DNA from: Bacteroidales bacterium
Lineage (GTDB): Bacteria > Bacteroidota > Bacteroidia > Bacteroidales > BM520
Reading direction: 5' to 3'
Assembly: GCA_016285515.1 (NCBI GenBank)
Contig: JAEEQW010000011.1
Location: 1 to 64,000 of the forward strand
Length of the DNA stretch: 64,000 nt
The first letter of the stretch is position 1. Every line of letters begins with the position of its first letter. A program made the translations under genes and the position numbers. Positions 35,601-43,663 of this stretch are shown one piece after another. The notes under the pieces are model-generated. The model was not told where the DNA came from, made no database searches, and saw only the letters and a list, made by a program, of their open reading frames with translations.

Positions 35601-37663
35601 GTAACTGAACCACCTTCAACAGGATTAGCAGCTACTGTCACATCGTAAGTGTTTAATGTGAAGTTTGCGATGAAATCATGGTCTTCGGTGATTGTGAAAG
35701 TATAAGAAGCATCCTCTGTAACTATTGCGTCACCTTCGGTCCAGTATGCAAATGTGTAGCCGTTATTAGCTGAAGCTTCAATAGTTACTGATGTGCCGTA
35801 GTCGTAAGTTCCTGCGCCTGTAACTGTACCACCTTCAGCAGGATTTGCAGCTACTGTCACATCATAAGTGTTTAATGTGAAGTTTGCGATGAAATCATGG
35901 TCTTCAGTGATTGTGAAAGTATAAGAAGCATCCTCTGAAACTATTGCATCACCCTCTGTCCAGTTAGCAAACGTGTAACCAGCATTAGCATAAGCTTCAA
36001 TTGTTACTGATGTGCCGTAGTCGTAATTGCCTTCACCTGTAACTGTACCACCTTCAGCAGGATTTGCAGTTACTGTCACATCATAAGTGTTTATTGCAAA
36101 GTATGCGATGAAATCATGGTCATCGGTGATTATAAAAGTATAAGAAGCCTCCTCAGAAACTATTGCGGCACCTTCTGTCCAGATAGCAAATGTGTAACCA
36201 ACATTAGCGGTAGCTTCAATAGTTACTGATGTGCCATAATCGTAAGTGCCTGCACCTGCAACTGAACCACCTTCAGCAGGATATGCTTCTACTGTCACAT
36301 CGTAAGTGTTTAATGTGAAGTTTGCGATGAAATCATGGTCTTCGGTGATTATGAAAGTATAATATGCAACTGTAGAAACCACTGTACCCTCTTCAGTCCA
36401 GTTAGCAAATGAGTAACCAATATTAGCGGTAGCAGCAATAGTAACTGATGCGCCTTCCTCGTATGTGCCAGCGCCTACAACAATACCGCCTTCAGCAGGA
36501 TTTGCAGCTACTGTCACATCGTAAGTGTTTATTGTGAAGTAAGCAACAAAATCATGATCTTCAGTTATTGTGAAAGTATAAGATGCATTTGGAGAAATTA
36601 CTGCATCACCTTCTTTCCAGAAAGCAAATGTGTAGCCAGCATTAGCAGAAGCTTCAATAGTTACTGAAGTGCCTTCTTCGTATGTTCCTGCACCAATAAC
36701 TGTACCGCCTTCAGTTGGAACTGCTGTCACAGAAACTGTATAATAGTTAACAATTTGTTCATCGAAGTATGCGATGAAATCATGGTCATCGGTGATTGTG
36801 AAAGTATAAGCAGCATCCTCAGAAACTACTGCATCACCTTCTTTCCAGTTAGCAAATGTGTAGCCGTCATTAGCTGAAGCTTCAATAGTTACTGATGCGC
36901 CGTAGTTGTAAGTTCCTGCACCTGTAACTGTACCGCCTTCAGCAGGATTTGCAGCTACTGTCACATCGTAAGTGTTTAATGTGAAGTTAGCGATGAAATC
37001 ATGGTCTTCGGTGATTGTGAAAGTATAAGATGCAGCTGTAGAAACTACTGCACCCTCTTCTGTCCAGTTAGCAAATGTGTAACCCACATTAGCGGTAGCG
37101 GCAATAGTTACCGAAGCGCCTTCTTCGTATGTTCCTGCACCTGTAACTATACCACCTACAGCCGGGTTAGCAGCTACTGTCACATCGAATGTGGCAGCAG
37201 CTACAGTTAAACTGCCGTTAACCACAATGCAAGAAAGTGGCCCACCTGACATGGAAGAAAGGACAACGCTTTCCGGATTTAACTCAAAAGTTCCTGCTTC
37301 TGTGCCTATTACATCAAAAGTAAATATAGGGCCGTCATTACCGGAGAATGCAGTTGTTGGAAATGCAAACAACAAAACTCTCAAAGTGTTAGTGTTAACA
37401 ATTTGAGCATTGGACATGTGAGTTGAAGTTCTTGAAGTAAGGGAAAAAGACCCGGATACGTAAGTAATGGATTCATCCAAAGGAATATCCATTTGGATTG
37501 CTGCGGCTACATCTTCATTCGCGAGGTTAACGCTTATGGTAGTCTGAGCATTGACATCGGCATTGTAATCGCCGATAGAAAGAATGTTCTGCGAGAACGC
37601 AAATACGTTCCCAAAAACTAAGATTGCAGACAACAAAAATTTAAAGAATGTAGATTTTTTCAT
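32636..37663 (-). CDS. Giant T9SS surface protein: cohesin-like module, 17 InlB-B-like repeats, dockerin, sorting domain
   Basis: A 1,675-residue predicted surface protein. Residues 1-25 are a signal peptide (ending FAFSQ). Residues about 26-157 resemble a cohesin domain (ISVNLANEDVAAAIQMDIP, LRVLLFAFPTTAFSGNDGP, CIVVNGSLTV). Residues 158-1423 contain 17 tandem repeats of 73-76 residues of the divergent InlB B-repeat type: GGxVxGxGTYxxGT, then ANxGYxFxxW, ASYTFTI, and DHDFIANF or DRDLVANF. Residues 1424-1486 are a type I dockerin with loops DVNEDNVVNVAD and DANQDGVINIGD. Residues about 1490-1590 form a second cohesin-like beta segment. The last 75 residues are a T9SS type A sorting domain (YPNPTHGMITI, KGTYLVRI, VVKM). 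Having both cohesin and dockerin could allow self-assembly or docking of dockerin neighbours; this is inference. No enzymatic domain is seen. Confidence 0.88.
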   Translation of the reverse strand: MKKSTFFKFLLSAILVFGNVFAFSQNILSIGDYNADVNAQTTISVNLANEDVAAAIQMDIPLDESITYVSGSFSLTSRTSTHMSNAQIVNTNTLRVLLFAFPTTAFSGNDGPIFTFDVIGTEAGTFELNPESVVLSSMSGGPLSCIVVNGSLTVAAATFDVTVAANPAVGGIVTGAGTYEEGASVTIAATANVGYTFANWTEEGAVVSTAASYTFTITEDHDFIANFTLNTYDVTVAANPAEGGTVTGAGTYNYGASVTIEASANDGYTFANWKEGDAVVSEDAAYTFTITDDHDFIAYFDEQIVNYYTVSVTAVPTEGGTVIGAGTYEEGTSVTIEASANAGYTFAFWKEGDAVISPNASYTFTITEDHDFVAYFTINTYDVTVAANPAEGGIVVGAGTYEEGASVTIAATANIGYSFANWTEEGTVVSTVAYYTFIITEDHDFIANFTLNTYDVTVEAYPAEGGSVAGAGTYDYGTSVTIEATANVGYTFAIWTEGAAIVSEEASYTFIITDDHDFIAYFAINTYDVTVTANPAEGGTVTGEGNYDYGTSVTIEAYANAGYTFANWTEGDAIVSEDASYTFTITEDHDFIANFTLNTYDVTVAANPAEGGTVTGAGTYDYGTSVTIEASANNGYTFAYWTEGDAIVTEDASYTFTITEDHDFIANFTLNTYDVTVAANPVEGGSVTGAGTYDYGTSVTIEASANDGYTFAYWTEGDAIVSENASYTFTITEDHDFIANFDEVIINYYTVILTANPSEGGIVTGEGTFEEGTSVTIEASANDGYTFAYWTEGDAIVSEDASYTFTITEDHDFIAHFPINTYDVTVTANPVDGGTVTGEGTYIHGTSVTIEAYANAGYTFAYWTEGDAIVSTDASYTFTITEDHDFIANFEEIIINYYTVTLTANPAEGGTVEGEGIFEEGTTVTVTATANDGYIFTYWTEGNAVVSEDASYTFTITTDRDLVANFEEEIVYYTVTLTANPAEGGEVAGEGTYEEGTEVTIEASANDGYTFAFWTEGDEIVSTEASYTFIINEDHDFVANFEEVIVYYEVTVVANPAEGGEVAGEGTYEEGTEVTVVATANDGYYFTYWTEGNAVVSEDASYTFTVTADRDLVANFEEEIVNYFTVTLTANPAEGGEVTGEGTYEEGTEVTVVATANDGYYFTYWTEGDAIVSEDAYYTFTLTEDRDLVANFEEVIINYYTVTLTANPVEGGTVEGEGTYEEGTLLTVTATANDGYIFTYWTEGNAVVSEDASYTFTVTADRDLVANFEEVIINYYTVTLTANPVEGGTVEGEGTYEEGTLLTVTATANDGYIFTYWTEGNAVVSEDASYTFTVMSDRDLVANFEEVIINYYTVTLTANPAEGGIVTGEGTYEEGTLVTVTAIANDSYVFVNWTEGDIEVSTDASYTFAITDDHDLVANFILPGILGDVNEDNVVNVADVQAVASYLYGYYLPTFNVINADANQDGVINIGDIQAILLIIQNNQPDKSMGGKPVIYTIENGVLNISLTEELSAMQIMVDAPIEIANTDVFDGFSTVIDRVQGTDSYMLLAYSLDGKTVKPGKYAILNIADGTIEQMIFSTPTAATVDGIEGDPLGIGEETVTANVYPNPTHGMITIEAENMSEIVISNMMGQIVARYADINGSSANINMNGFEKGTYLVRIITGSSVIVKNVVKM
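33395..37192 (-). repeat. 17-unit coding tandem repeat of about 219-228 bp
   Basis: The DNA encoding residues 158-1423 of the giant protein is a head-to-tail array of 17 in-frame units. Units 15 and 16 (about 33605-34060) are almost identical over 228 bases, while others differ at many positions. Units 1-10 mostly end DHDFIANF with TLN or AIN linkers. Units 11, 13, 14, 15 and 16 end DRDLVANF with acidic EEVIIN-type linkers. The array is likely to vary in copy number and is easily mis-assembled from short reads. Confidence 0.95.
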
Positions 37664-37743
37664 TTTTACATTTATTTAGTTTAACTTGTTTTTTCGTTCT
37701 GTTAATAAAACCAATATTCAATAAATATACAAACAACAAATTG

Positions 37744-37751
37744 CAAAGATA
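37744..37751 (-). promoter_or_regulatory. TAnnTTTG -7 promoter element for the giant repeat protein
   Basis: TATCTTTG followed by GC on the minus strand, 81 bases upstream of the start codon at 37663, matches the Bacteroidota -7 consensus. Confidence 0.65.
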
Positions 37752-37831
37752 TTCCAAATATCTTATTTAACGTGCAATTGTATATAATATTTTAGATATT
37801 TTATTAATAAATTATTAACAGATAAAATCGA

Positions 37832-38830
37832 TTAATCAATCAAAAGACTGACTTTCTTTTCAATGGTATTTTCGTCATCGAACAAGATGGTGGAAATACC
37901 AACTTTATTTGCCCCTTCTATGTTTTCAATCCTGTCATCTATGAACAAGGATTCATTGGCTTTGAGGTCATATTTGTCTAACAGAAGTTTATAGAACTTC
38001 GGATTTGGCTTGGCTATTTTTTCAAAGCCTGAGACCAAAATCCCGTCAAAATCTTTAAAAAAGCTGAACTTCTCAAACGCATAGTGTATGGTGTCCTGGC
38101 ACCAGTTTGACAGACCGTAAATTTTATACCCCTTACTTTTAAGTTTATAGATAAGATCAACAGTTTTCTGATATTGTTTGCCAAGCATTTCATCCCATCT
38201 GTCAATCATTGCCTGAACCACATGTTCATACTTCGGAAACATATCTTTCAGTTCCTGACATGCTTTGGGAAATGAATAGCCAATGTCTAAATTGTTGTTC
38301 CATGTCCGGGAGCATATAATGTCGAATAAAATCTGTATTTCCCTACTGTGGTCATCGAATTCGTCAATAAGGTAGTGAGGGTTCCAATCTATCAGTACCC
38401 CTCCGAAGTCAAATATGATATTTTTTATTTTAGGTTTTTCATAATCACTCCATTTGTCGCGATATTCCTGCGGTATTGGCTTGGACACATTTTTCTCCCT
38501 GTCGAATGTTACAAGCACGACATGACAGACAGTCATAATCTCGTTGGTGTCAGCATTTACTAAACGTTGAAGCATTTTTATGCTGCTGTTGCCAAGTTCA
38601 TAGACATCTGTTTCACACACAATCTTATCATGAATGCGAATCGGTTTTTTGAAATCAATTTCGATATGGACAACTATCAAATCGAAAGTCAGCCAGTTGA
38701 TTTTCATTCCAAAAACATGCTCAAAATATTGTGTTCGGCCATAATCAAGAAGATGACATTGGGAGCCATTGTTTACATGGTTAAATGGATCAAGGTCACA
38801 TAATCGTATTTGAATTGGACAGGAAAACAT
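37832..38830 (-). CDS. Fusion of 4HBT acyl-CoA thioesterase and HAD-family phosphatase
   Basis: Two enzyme domains in one 332-residue chain. Residues about 1-125 are a hotdog-fold 4HBT thioesterase with the active-site motif CDLDPFNHVNN (near 11-21), which hydrolyses acyl-CoA or acyl-carrier thioesters. Residues about 137-332 are a HAD hydrolase: motif I IIFDFGGVLIDWNP (nucleophile Asp near 142), motif II GLSN, a Lys in SGFEKIAKPNP and motif IV FIDDRIENIEGA. The reading frame is continuous between domains with a short charged linker. The ATG at 38830 is preferred to an in-frame TTG three codons earlier. It follows nfo by 18 bases and probably shares its transcript. Substrates are unknown. Confidence 0.88.
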   Translation of the reverse strand: MFSCPIQIRLCDLDPFNHVNNGSQCHLLDYGRTQYFEHVFGMKINWLTFDLIVVHIEIDFKKPIRIHDKIVCETDVYELGNSSIKMLQRLVNADTNEIMTVCHVVLVTFDREKNVSKPIPQEYRDKWSDYEKPKIKNIIFDFGGVLIDWNPHYLIDEFDDHSREIQILFDIICSRTWNNNLDIGYSFPKACQELKDMFPKYEHVVQAMIDRWDEMLGKQYQKTVDLIYKLKSKGYKIYGLSNWCQDTIHYAFEKFSFFKDFDGILVSGFEKIAKPNPKFYKLLLDKYDLKANESLFIDDRIENIEGANKVGISTILFDDENTIEKKVSLLID

Positions 38831-38848
38831 GGTAATCAATAAGTTACA

Positions 38849-39685
38849 TTAATATTTATAAGCGTTGCGAAGTTTTGCTATTTCATTGGCAAAGCCAGAC
38901 AAATCGTCGTTAGGAGTTTCAAGGAAAAATGGCAGATGACAGAGACGTGGGTTGTTAGTTACGCGTGACAGGGCATCAAATCCTATTGTGCCTTCCCCTA
39001 TTTTTGCATGGCGGTCCTTATGGCTTGAAAATGGATTCTTGCTGTCGTTTAGGTGAATAGCCTTCAGTCGGTCAAGTCCAATAACAGCATCAAATTCATC
39101 CAGTATCCCGTCAAGGTTGTTAACAACATCGTAGCCAGCATCGTTGATGTGGCAGGTATCCAGACATACGCCAAGATGGTCGTTTAATTTCACGCCATCG
39201 ATAATTCTGCGTAATTCTTCAAATTTGCTTCCAACCTCGGAACCTTTACCTGACATGGTCTCAAGAAGAACGGTAGTATGCTGTTCAGGCTGAAGAATCT
39301 GATTCAGAAATTCGATGATGATTTCAATTGCGACATCAATACCCTGCCCGACATGACTCCCAGGATGAAAGTTATACATGTTACCCGGAACATATTCCAT
39401 TCTTTGCATGTCATCTTTCATGACCATTAAGGCAAAATCTCTGACTTTTGAATCAGCGGAACAAGGATTTAACGTATATGGTGCGTGTGCGAGTATCTTT
39501 GTGAAATTATGTTCTTTAGAGAACTGAAGAAAATTTTTCACATCTTCTTTATCGATGTCCTTAGCCTTTCCGCCACGGGGATTGCGGGTAAAGAATTGAA
39601 AAGTGTTGGCATTAATGGAAACAGCATCTTTTGCCATTTGCATGAAACCGTTTGAAGCCGACAGATGACAACCTATATTAAGCAT
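38849..39685 (-). CDS. nfo: Endonuclease IV (AP endonuclease)
   Basis: A base-excision repair enzyme that nicks DNA at abasic sites. 278 residues in a TIM-barrel with three metal ions. Metal-ligand motifs are seen as HLSASNG (7-13), NFHPGSHVG, the [11 protein letters not shown] block with its Glu, [13 protein letters not shown], and [20 protein letters not shown] with GEG. Driven by the TATCTTTG promoter at 39712-39719 and followed by the 4HBT-HAD gene. Confidence 0.97.
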   Translation of the reverse strand: MLNIGCHLSASNGFMQMAKDAVSINANTFQFFTRNPRGGKAKDIDKEDVKNFLQFSKEHNFTKILAHAPYTLNPCSADSKVRDFALMVMKDDMQRMEYVPGNMYNFHPGSHVGQGIDVAIEIIIEFLNQILQPEQHTTVLLETMSGKGSEVGSKFEELRRIIDGVKLNDHLGVCLDTCHINDAGYDVVNNLDGILDEFDAVIGLDRLKAIHLNDSKNPFSSHKDRHAKIGEGTIGFDALSRVTNNPRLCHLPFFLETPNDDLSGFANEIAKLRNAYKY

Positions 39686-39711
39686 ATTAGTATTAGATTT
39701 TTTTGAAGTTG

Positions 39712-39719
39712 CAAAGATA
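39712..39719 (-). promoter_or_regulatory. TAnnTTTG -7 promoter element for nfo
   Basis: TATCTTTG followed by GCAAC on the minus strand, 27 bases before the nfo ATG. Confidence 0.7.
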
Positions 39720-39829
39720 GCACAATTACAAATTCCATATTCGAATCCGGAACAATTTTGTTCGAGACATGTTCAGACCATAATTGTGTCATAGCAAAAG
39801 TCAGATTTATGTTATAGACAAAAAAATAT

Positions 39830-39837
39830 TAAATTTG
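39830..39837 (+). promoter_or_regulatory. TAnnTTTG -7 promoter element for the LytS/LytTR pair
   Basis: TAAATTTG followed by GC on the plus strand, 35 bases before the kinase ATG. Confidence 0.6.
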
Positions 39838-39871
39838 CATTTTTAATAAAAAACAATTCAAGGAGATAATT

Positions 39872-40951
39872 ATGAGCCTGATAAAGCAACTACTATCGCA
39901 GAAGAACAGCATAAATAATTTTGTCCATCTGCTGTGCTGGATTATAATTTTCGCCACACCGCTTGTTTTCCTTGAAAGGGATGCAGAAGGATACATTGTA
40001 TGGAGAGATTATCTGTCACACATTTCGGTTCCAATATCCTTTCTGATACTTTTTTATGCCAACTATTCAATTATCACTCCAAGTTTCATATTCAACAGCG
40101 ATATGGATATGAACAAAAAGATAATCTATTTCGCCAGCTTCAACATATATTTGATTCTTCTTGCCAATCTCTTCATTTTCTTTTGGGAAGGTCAGTTCGG
40201 GCCCAATGCATACGATGATGCGCATCTGATACTTGCCCATCCAGTTGGATTTTTCTTGCGCAACACATCACTTTGCATAGTATGTGTGTTGGTAAGTGTG
40301 CTATTACGGGCGAGTGCTGATATTAATGTAATGTATGAAAAAATGAAGGAAGTGGAAAAAGCCAAAACGGAAGCGGAATTGCAAAATCTTAAAAATCAGT
40401 TTAACCCACACTTTCTGCTTAACACCCTCAACAACATATATTCATTGATTCAGTTCGACACGGAAAAAGCACAGAGTGCCGTAAGCGACCTAAGTGACCT
40501 TTTGAGATATGCCATATACGATAGCAGACAGGAGTTTGTTCCACTAATCAAAGAGGTTGAGTTTATAAAAGATTATATCGAACTGATGAAAATCAGACTC
40601 GATGAAAATTCTGTCGTTTCCGAAAATTTTGATGTCCACTCGGAAAAGACGATGATTGCCCCCATGTTATTCATTTCATTGATAGAAAATGCCTTCAAAC
40701 ATGGAGTGTCATATAAAGAGGACAACTTTATTGATATTTCCATCTCGGAATCACTTGATGGAAAAAACGTAATTTGTTCCATTTCAAACAGTTATCACCC
40801 TAAGGACAATTATGACAAGAGTGGTTCTGGCATTGGTCTCAAACAAGTCAAACGTCGCCTTGAGTTAATATATCCTAATCATTATACGTGGAATCAGTCC
40901 ATAAGCCCCGACAAAAAAGTATACAAATCAGAAATTATTATATCCCTTTAA
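39872..40951 (+). CDS. LytS-type sensor histidine kinase
   Basis: An inner-membrane kinase of 359 residues. Four hydrophobic helices occupy about residues 15-150, then a short coiled segment (KMKEVEKAKTEAELQNLK) leads to the His_kinase (LytS/YehU) domain. The phospho-acceptor His is in QFNPHFLLNTLNNIYS, and the ATPase part has SLIENAFKHG (N box) and GSGIGLKQVKRRLEL (G box). No obvious periplasmic sensor domain, so the signal may be sensed within the membrane. It is paired with the LytTR regulator 2 bases downstream. Confidence 0.93.
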   Translation: MSLIKQLLSQKNSINNFVHLLCWIIIFATPLVFLERDAEGYIVWRDYLSHISVPISFLILFYANYSIITPSFIFNSDMDMNKKIIYFASFNIYLILLANLFIFFWEGQFGPNAYDDAHLILAHPVGFFLRNTSLCIVCVLVSVLLRASADINVMYEKMKEVEKAKTEAELQNLKNQFNPHFLLNTLNNIYSLIQFDTEKAQSAVSDLSDLLRYAIYDSRQEFVPLIKEVEFIKDYIELMKIRLDENSVVSENFDVHSEKTMIAPMLFISLIENAFKHGVSYKEDNFIDISISESLDGKNVICSISNSYHPKDNYDKSGSGIGLKQVKRRLELIYPNHYTWNQSISPDKKVYKSEIIISL

Positions 40952-40953
40952 TC

Positions 40954-41715
40954 ATGAACTGTATTATAATCGATGACGAGCCTCTGGCATTGAAACTCAT
41001 TGAGAGTTATGTGAAAAAGACTGAATTCCTTACTTTGGTTGGAAAATTCAACAGTGCAATTCAGGCTATGAAAAAGATGAAAATCGATGATGTTGACCTG
41101 ATATTTCTTGATATCCAGATGCCGGAATTGAATGGGATTGACTTCGCAAAAAACATAAACCCAAAGTGTGAAATCATCTTTATTACAGCTTTTCAACAAT
41201 ACGCCATTGACAGTTTCAAAGTAAATGTGGTTGACTACCTTTTGAAGCCGGTCTCTTACAACAATTTTCTTAAGGCAGCCAAGAAAGCGTATAATTTGTA
41301 TGAACTCATGAAACATTCCCAAGATATTCAATATCAGACAAATGAAGTTGCAACACATGATTTGGGGCAACAAAGTGAGCAGATTGAAGAAAACACAAAT
41401 GATTCATTTTTTATCAAGAGCGGGCACAAGGTCATTCATTTATATTACAATGATATAAATTACATTGAAAGCATAAAGGATTATGCCAAGATATACACAA
41501 AAAATGATGAATATCCTATAGTTACGCTTACAACCATGAAAGCGCTGGAGGAAAAATTACCGCACAATATGTTCATGAGGGTTCATCGTTCATATATCAT
41601 CAGAAAAGATTGCATCAAGCTCATCGAGCACAACAACATTATCCTTGGGGATGTATATGTGCCCATTAGTCTGACGCATCGTAATGAAGTCAAAAAATTC
41701 CTCGGGATAAAATAG
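40954..41715 (+). CDS. LytTR family response regulator
   Basis: DNA-binding response regulator, about 253 residues. The receiver domain has acidic DDE near the start (CIIIDDEPLALKL) and phosphoacceptor Asp in IFLDIQMPELNG, with KPVSYNNF as the conserved Lys region. Residues about 150-253 are a LytTR domain (IESIKDYAKIYTKN, FMRVHRSYIIRKDCI). The start is the ATG at 40954 because the frame upstream overlaps the kinase gene and begins MNCIIIDDEP here. It probably regulates a surface or efflux gene; targets are not visible. Confidence 0.93.
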   Translation: MNCIIIDDEPLALKLIESYVKKTEFLTLVGKFNSAIQAMKKMKIDDVDLIFLDIQMPELNGIDFAKNINPKCEIIFITAFQQYAIDSFKVNVVDYLLKPVSYNNFLKAAKKAYNLYELMKHSQDIQYQTNEVATHDLGQQSEQIEENTNDSFFIKSGHKVIHLYYNDINYIESIKDYAKIYTKNDEYPIVTLTTMKALEEKLPHNMFMRVHRSYIIRKDCIKLIEHNNIILGDVYVPISLTHRNEVKKFLGIK

Positions 41716-41764
41716 GAGCCACTGATTTATAATCCCATACAGATGATGTGGAAACAATGTTTTG

Positions 41765-43663
41765 TCACCTCGGAACGACCTCCGTTCTTCTATTGAGTTT
41801 TCTACCCTCCTCTGTATCGTTGGGAGCGACGGGCTTGTTTGCACCAAAACCCTTGTATGTCAGGCGTGATGCTGAGATTCCCATACTGACAAGATAATCA
41901 TAAACAGATTGGGCTCGCTTTTCTGAAAGTCTTTGGTTATAATTGTCTTCACCTGCATTGTCGGTGTGTCCGTAAATATCAAAAGACAGTGTTTCGTTGT
42001 CCTTCATCATCCTTACTAATCTGTTCAATTCTGGAAATGATTCGGGTTTAAGTTCATAACTGTCATATTCAAATTGCACATTATTGATTATCACAGGTTT
42101 CCCTATTTCTAAAGGTTGCATTCGTACTACAATAGTGTTGGTATCATTTTCAATCAATGCAGAATAAATCATGTAATTCGGAGCAACCACTGTAATACCG
42201 TATTTGCTGTAAGTTTTCATGCAGACAATGAATTGTCCGTTCTCATCCGAATTTGATACAATGCCGTCCTTTGTTTCAGCATTGTATTCCGTCAAATCAA
42301 TGCGTACATTTGAAACAGGATTGTCAGTTGATGCATCAATGACTATACCTGGCTTGCAGACTGTCGGCACTGGCTTCACATCTTCAGGTATATCGAAGGA
42401 CACGATATCATAGTCAGTGCCCAAATCGTTGACAGTCGAAATATACCCTCTTCCACCGGACGGACTGACCACGAAATTCATCTGATCATTGAAGTCGTTT
42501 ATTGGGTAGCCAAGATTGGTTGCAACAGTGTCGTTTTGCATATTAAACATCCAAAGGTCGAGTCCTCCAAGACCATTCGGACGGTTGGATGAAAAATATA
42601 ACGTTATACCATCGAAATGAATAAAAGGAGATAGTTCTTTAAACTCGGTATTTATTTGATTTCCAATGTTTTTAGCTTCTGAAAATGTTCCATCATCGTT
42701 AAGTCTGGTGTACCAGATGTCTTCTGCGCCATAGCCTCCAGGGCGATTGCTTGAAAAGAAGAGAGTGCGCCCGTCAGAGGACATACAAGGTTGTGATTCC
42801 CAATACTCCGAATTGACTGATAGCCCAAGGTTTTTAGGAGCGGACCATCTGTGGTCATTCAGACGTCGTGAATAATACAAATCACAGCTTCCCATACCAT
42901 CTTCACGTCCGCAGGCGGTAAAGAATAAGATGCTTCCATCCGGGGACAGAGTCACTGCTCCCTCATTGCCTTCCAAAGTCAGCAAATCATTGATTGATTC
43001 AATATTATCAAACTGATTATCGTTAATATTCTCGCGTTTAGCCGACATAATGTCCTCATTGACGAATCCTCTGACCGAATGACGGCGTGTAAAAAAAAGA
43101 GTGGTTTCATCGGATGACAGCGCATTGATGAATTCGTCATTGTCTGTGTTGATTAACGAATCGGAATAGTAGTTTGTGATTTCGTATTTGTTATCAACAT
43201 AATTCTTTGCAATCATGCATGCCTTAAGTAATGAGTCTGCATATTGATATTTGGACTTGCTTTTCACATGGTTAAGATAATTGCTGAATGCGTCAGCGGC
43301 GGAGTTATATTCCCCGCAACGCATAAACTGGCGTCCTGCATTGAGATACAGCGAAATACGTGTTGTATCAATTGCGGCGGTATTAATATTCGTCACAGCG
43401 GCTTCTTTAAATTGCTTCAGTGAAGTCAGGATGTCAGCTTTAAGCAGACGTGCGTCAATGTAACAGCTGTCTGCGGCAAGACAGTCGTTCACACGCAAGA
43501 TTGCATTGTCAAGGTCATTGTTATGGAAATCAGTGAGAGCCTCGTTATAAAGCCGTTGTGCTTTCCTTGAAGGTTTCGACTGGGCGCAGAGCGTTGTATT
43601 AGTGAGAGTTGCAATTATGACCGTGATGATCACAATGTTTGTCTTCGCAATCACATTCATCAT
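41765..43663 (-). CDS. porE: PorE-like T9SS component: TPR, beta-propeller, regulatory-like and OmpA domains
   Basis: A 632-residue exported protein with the domain order known for PorE of Porphyromonas gingivalis: N-terminal TPRs (about 30-150), WD40/PD40-like propeller blades (GAVTLSPDGSILFFTACG, PCMSSDGRTLFFSSNRPGG, PFIHFDGITLYFSSNRPNG), a carboxypeptidase regulatory-like domain (VIDASTDNPVSNVRIDLTEY), and a C-terminal OmpA peptidoglycan-binding domain (DIYGHTDNAGEDNYNQRLSE). The signal sequence is VIAKTNIVIITVIIATLTNT followed by TLCAQ. The start is placed at the double ATG at 43663/43660, which overlaps folD by about 65 bases in another frame. A paralogous OmpA/PD40 protein remains possible, so the symbol is tentative. 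PorE is thought to anchor T9SS parts to peptidoglycan. Confidence 0.75.
   Translation of the reverse strand: MMNVIAKTNIVIITVIIATLTNTTLCAQSKPSRKAQRLYNEALTDFHNNDLDNAILRVNDCLAADSCYIDARLLKADILTSLKQFKEAAVTNINTAAIDTTRISLYLNAGRQFMRCGEYNSAADAFSNYLNHVKSKSKYQYADSLLKACMIAKNYVDNKYEITNYYSDSLINTDNDEFINALSSDETTLFFTRRHSVRGFVNEDIMSAKRENINDNQFDNIESINDLLTLEGNEGAVTLSPDGSILFFTACGREDGMGSCDLYYSRRLNDHRWSAPKNLGLSVNSEYWESQPCMSSDGRTLFFSSNRPGGYGAEDIWYTRLNDDGTFSEAKNIGNQINTEFKELSPFIHFDGITLYFSSNRPNGLGGLDLWMFNMQNDTVATNLGYPINDFNDQMNFVVSPSGGRGYISTVNDLGTDYDIVSFDIPEDVKPVPTVCKPGIVIDASTDNPVSNVRIDLTEYNAETKDGIVSNSDENGQFIVCMKTYSKYGITVVAPNYMIYSALIENDTNTIVVRMQPLEIGKPVIINNVQFEYDSYELKPESFPELNRLVRMMKDNETLSFDIYGHTDNAGEDNYNQRLSEKRAQSVYDYLVSMGISASRLTYKGFGANKPVAPNDTEEGRKLNRRTEVVPR

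Noticed and set aside
33395-37192. Repeat array considered as CRISPR
   Set aside because: The units are long, in-frame protein-coding repeats without unique spacers.
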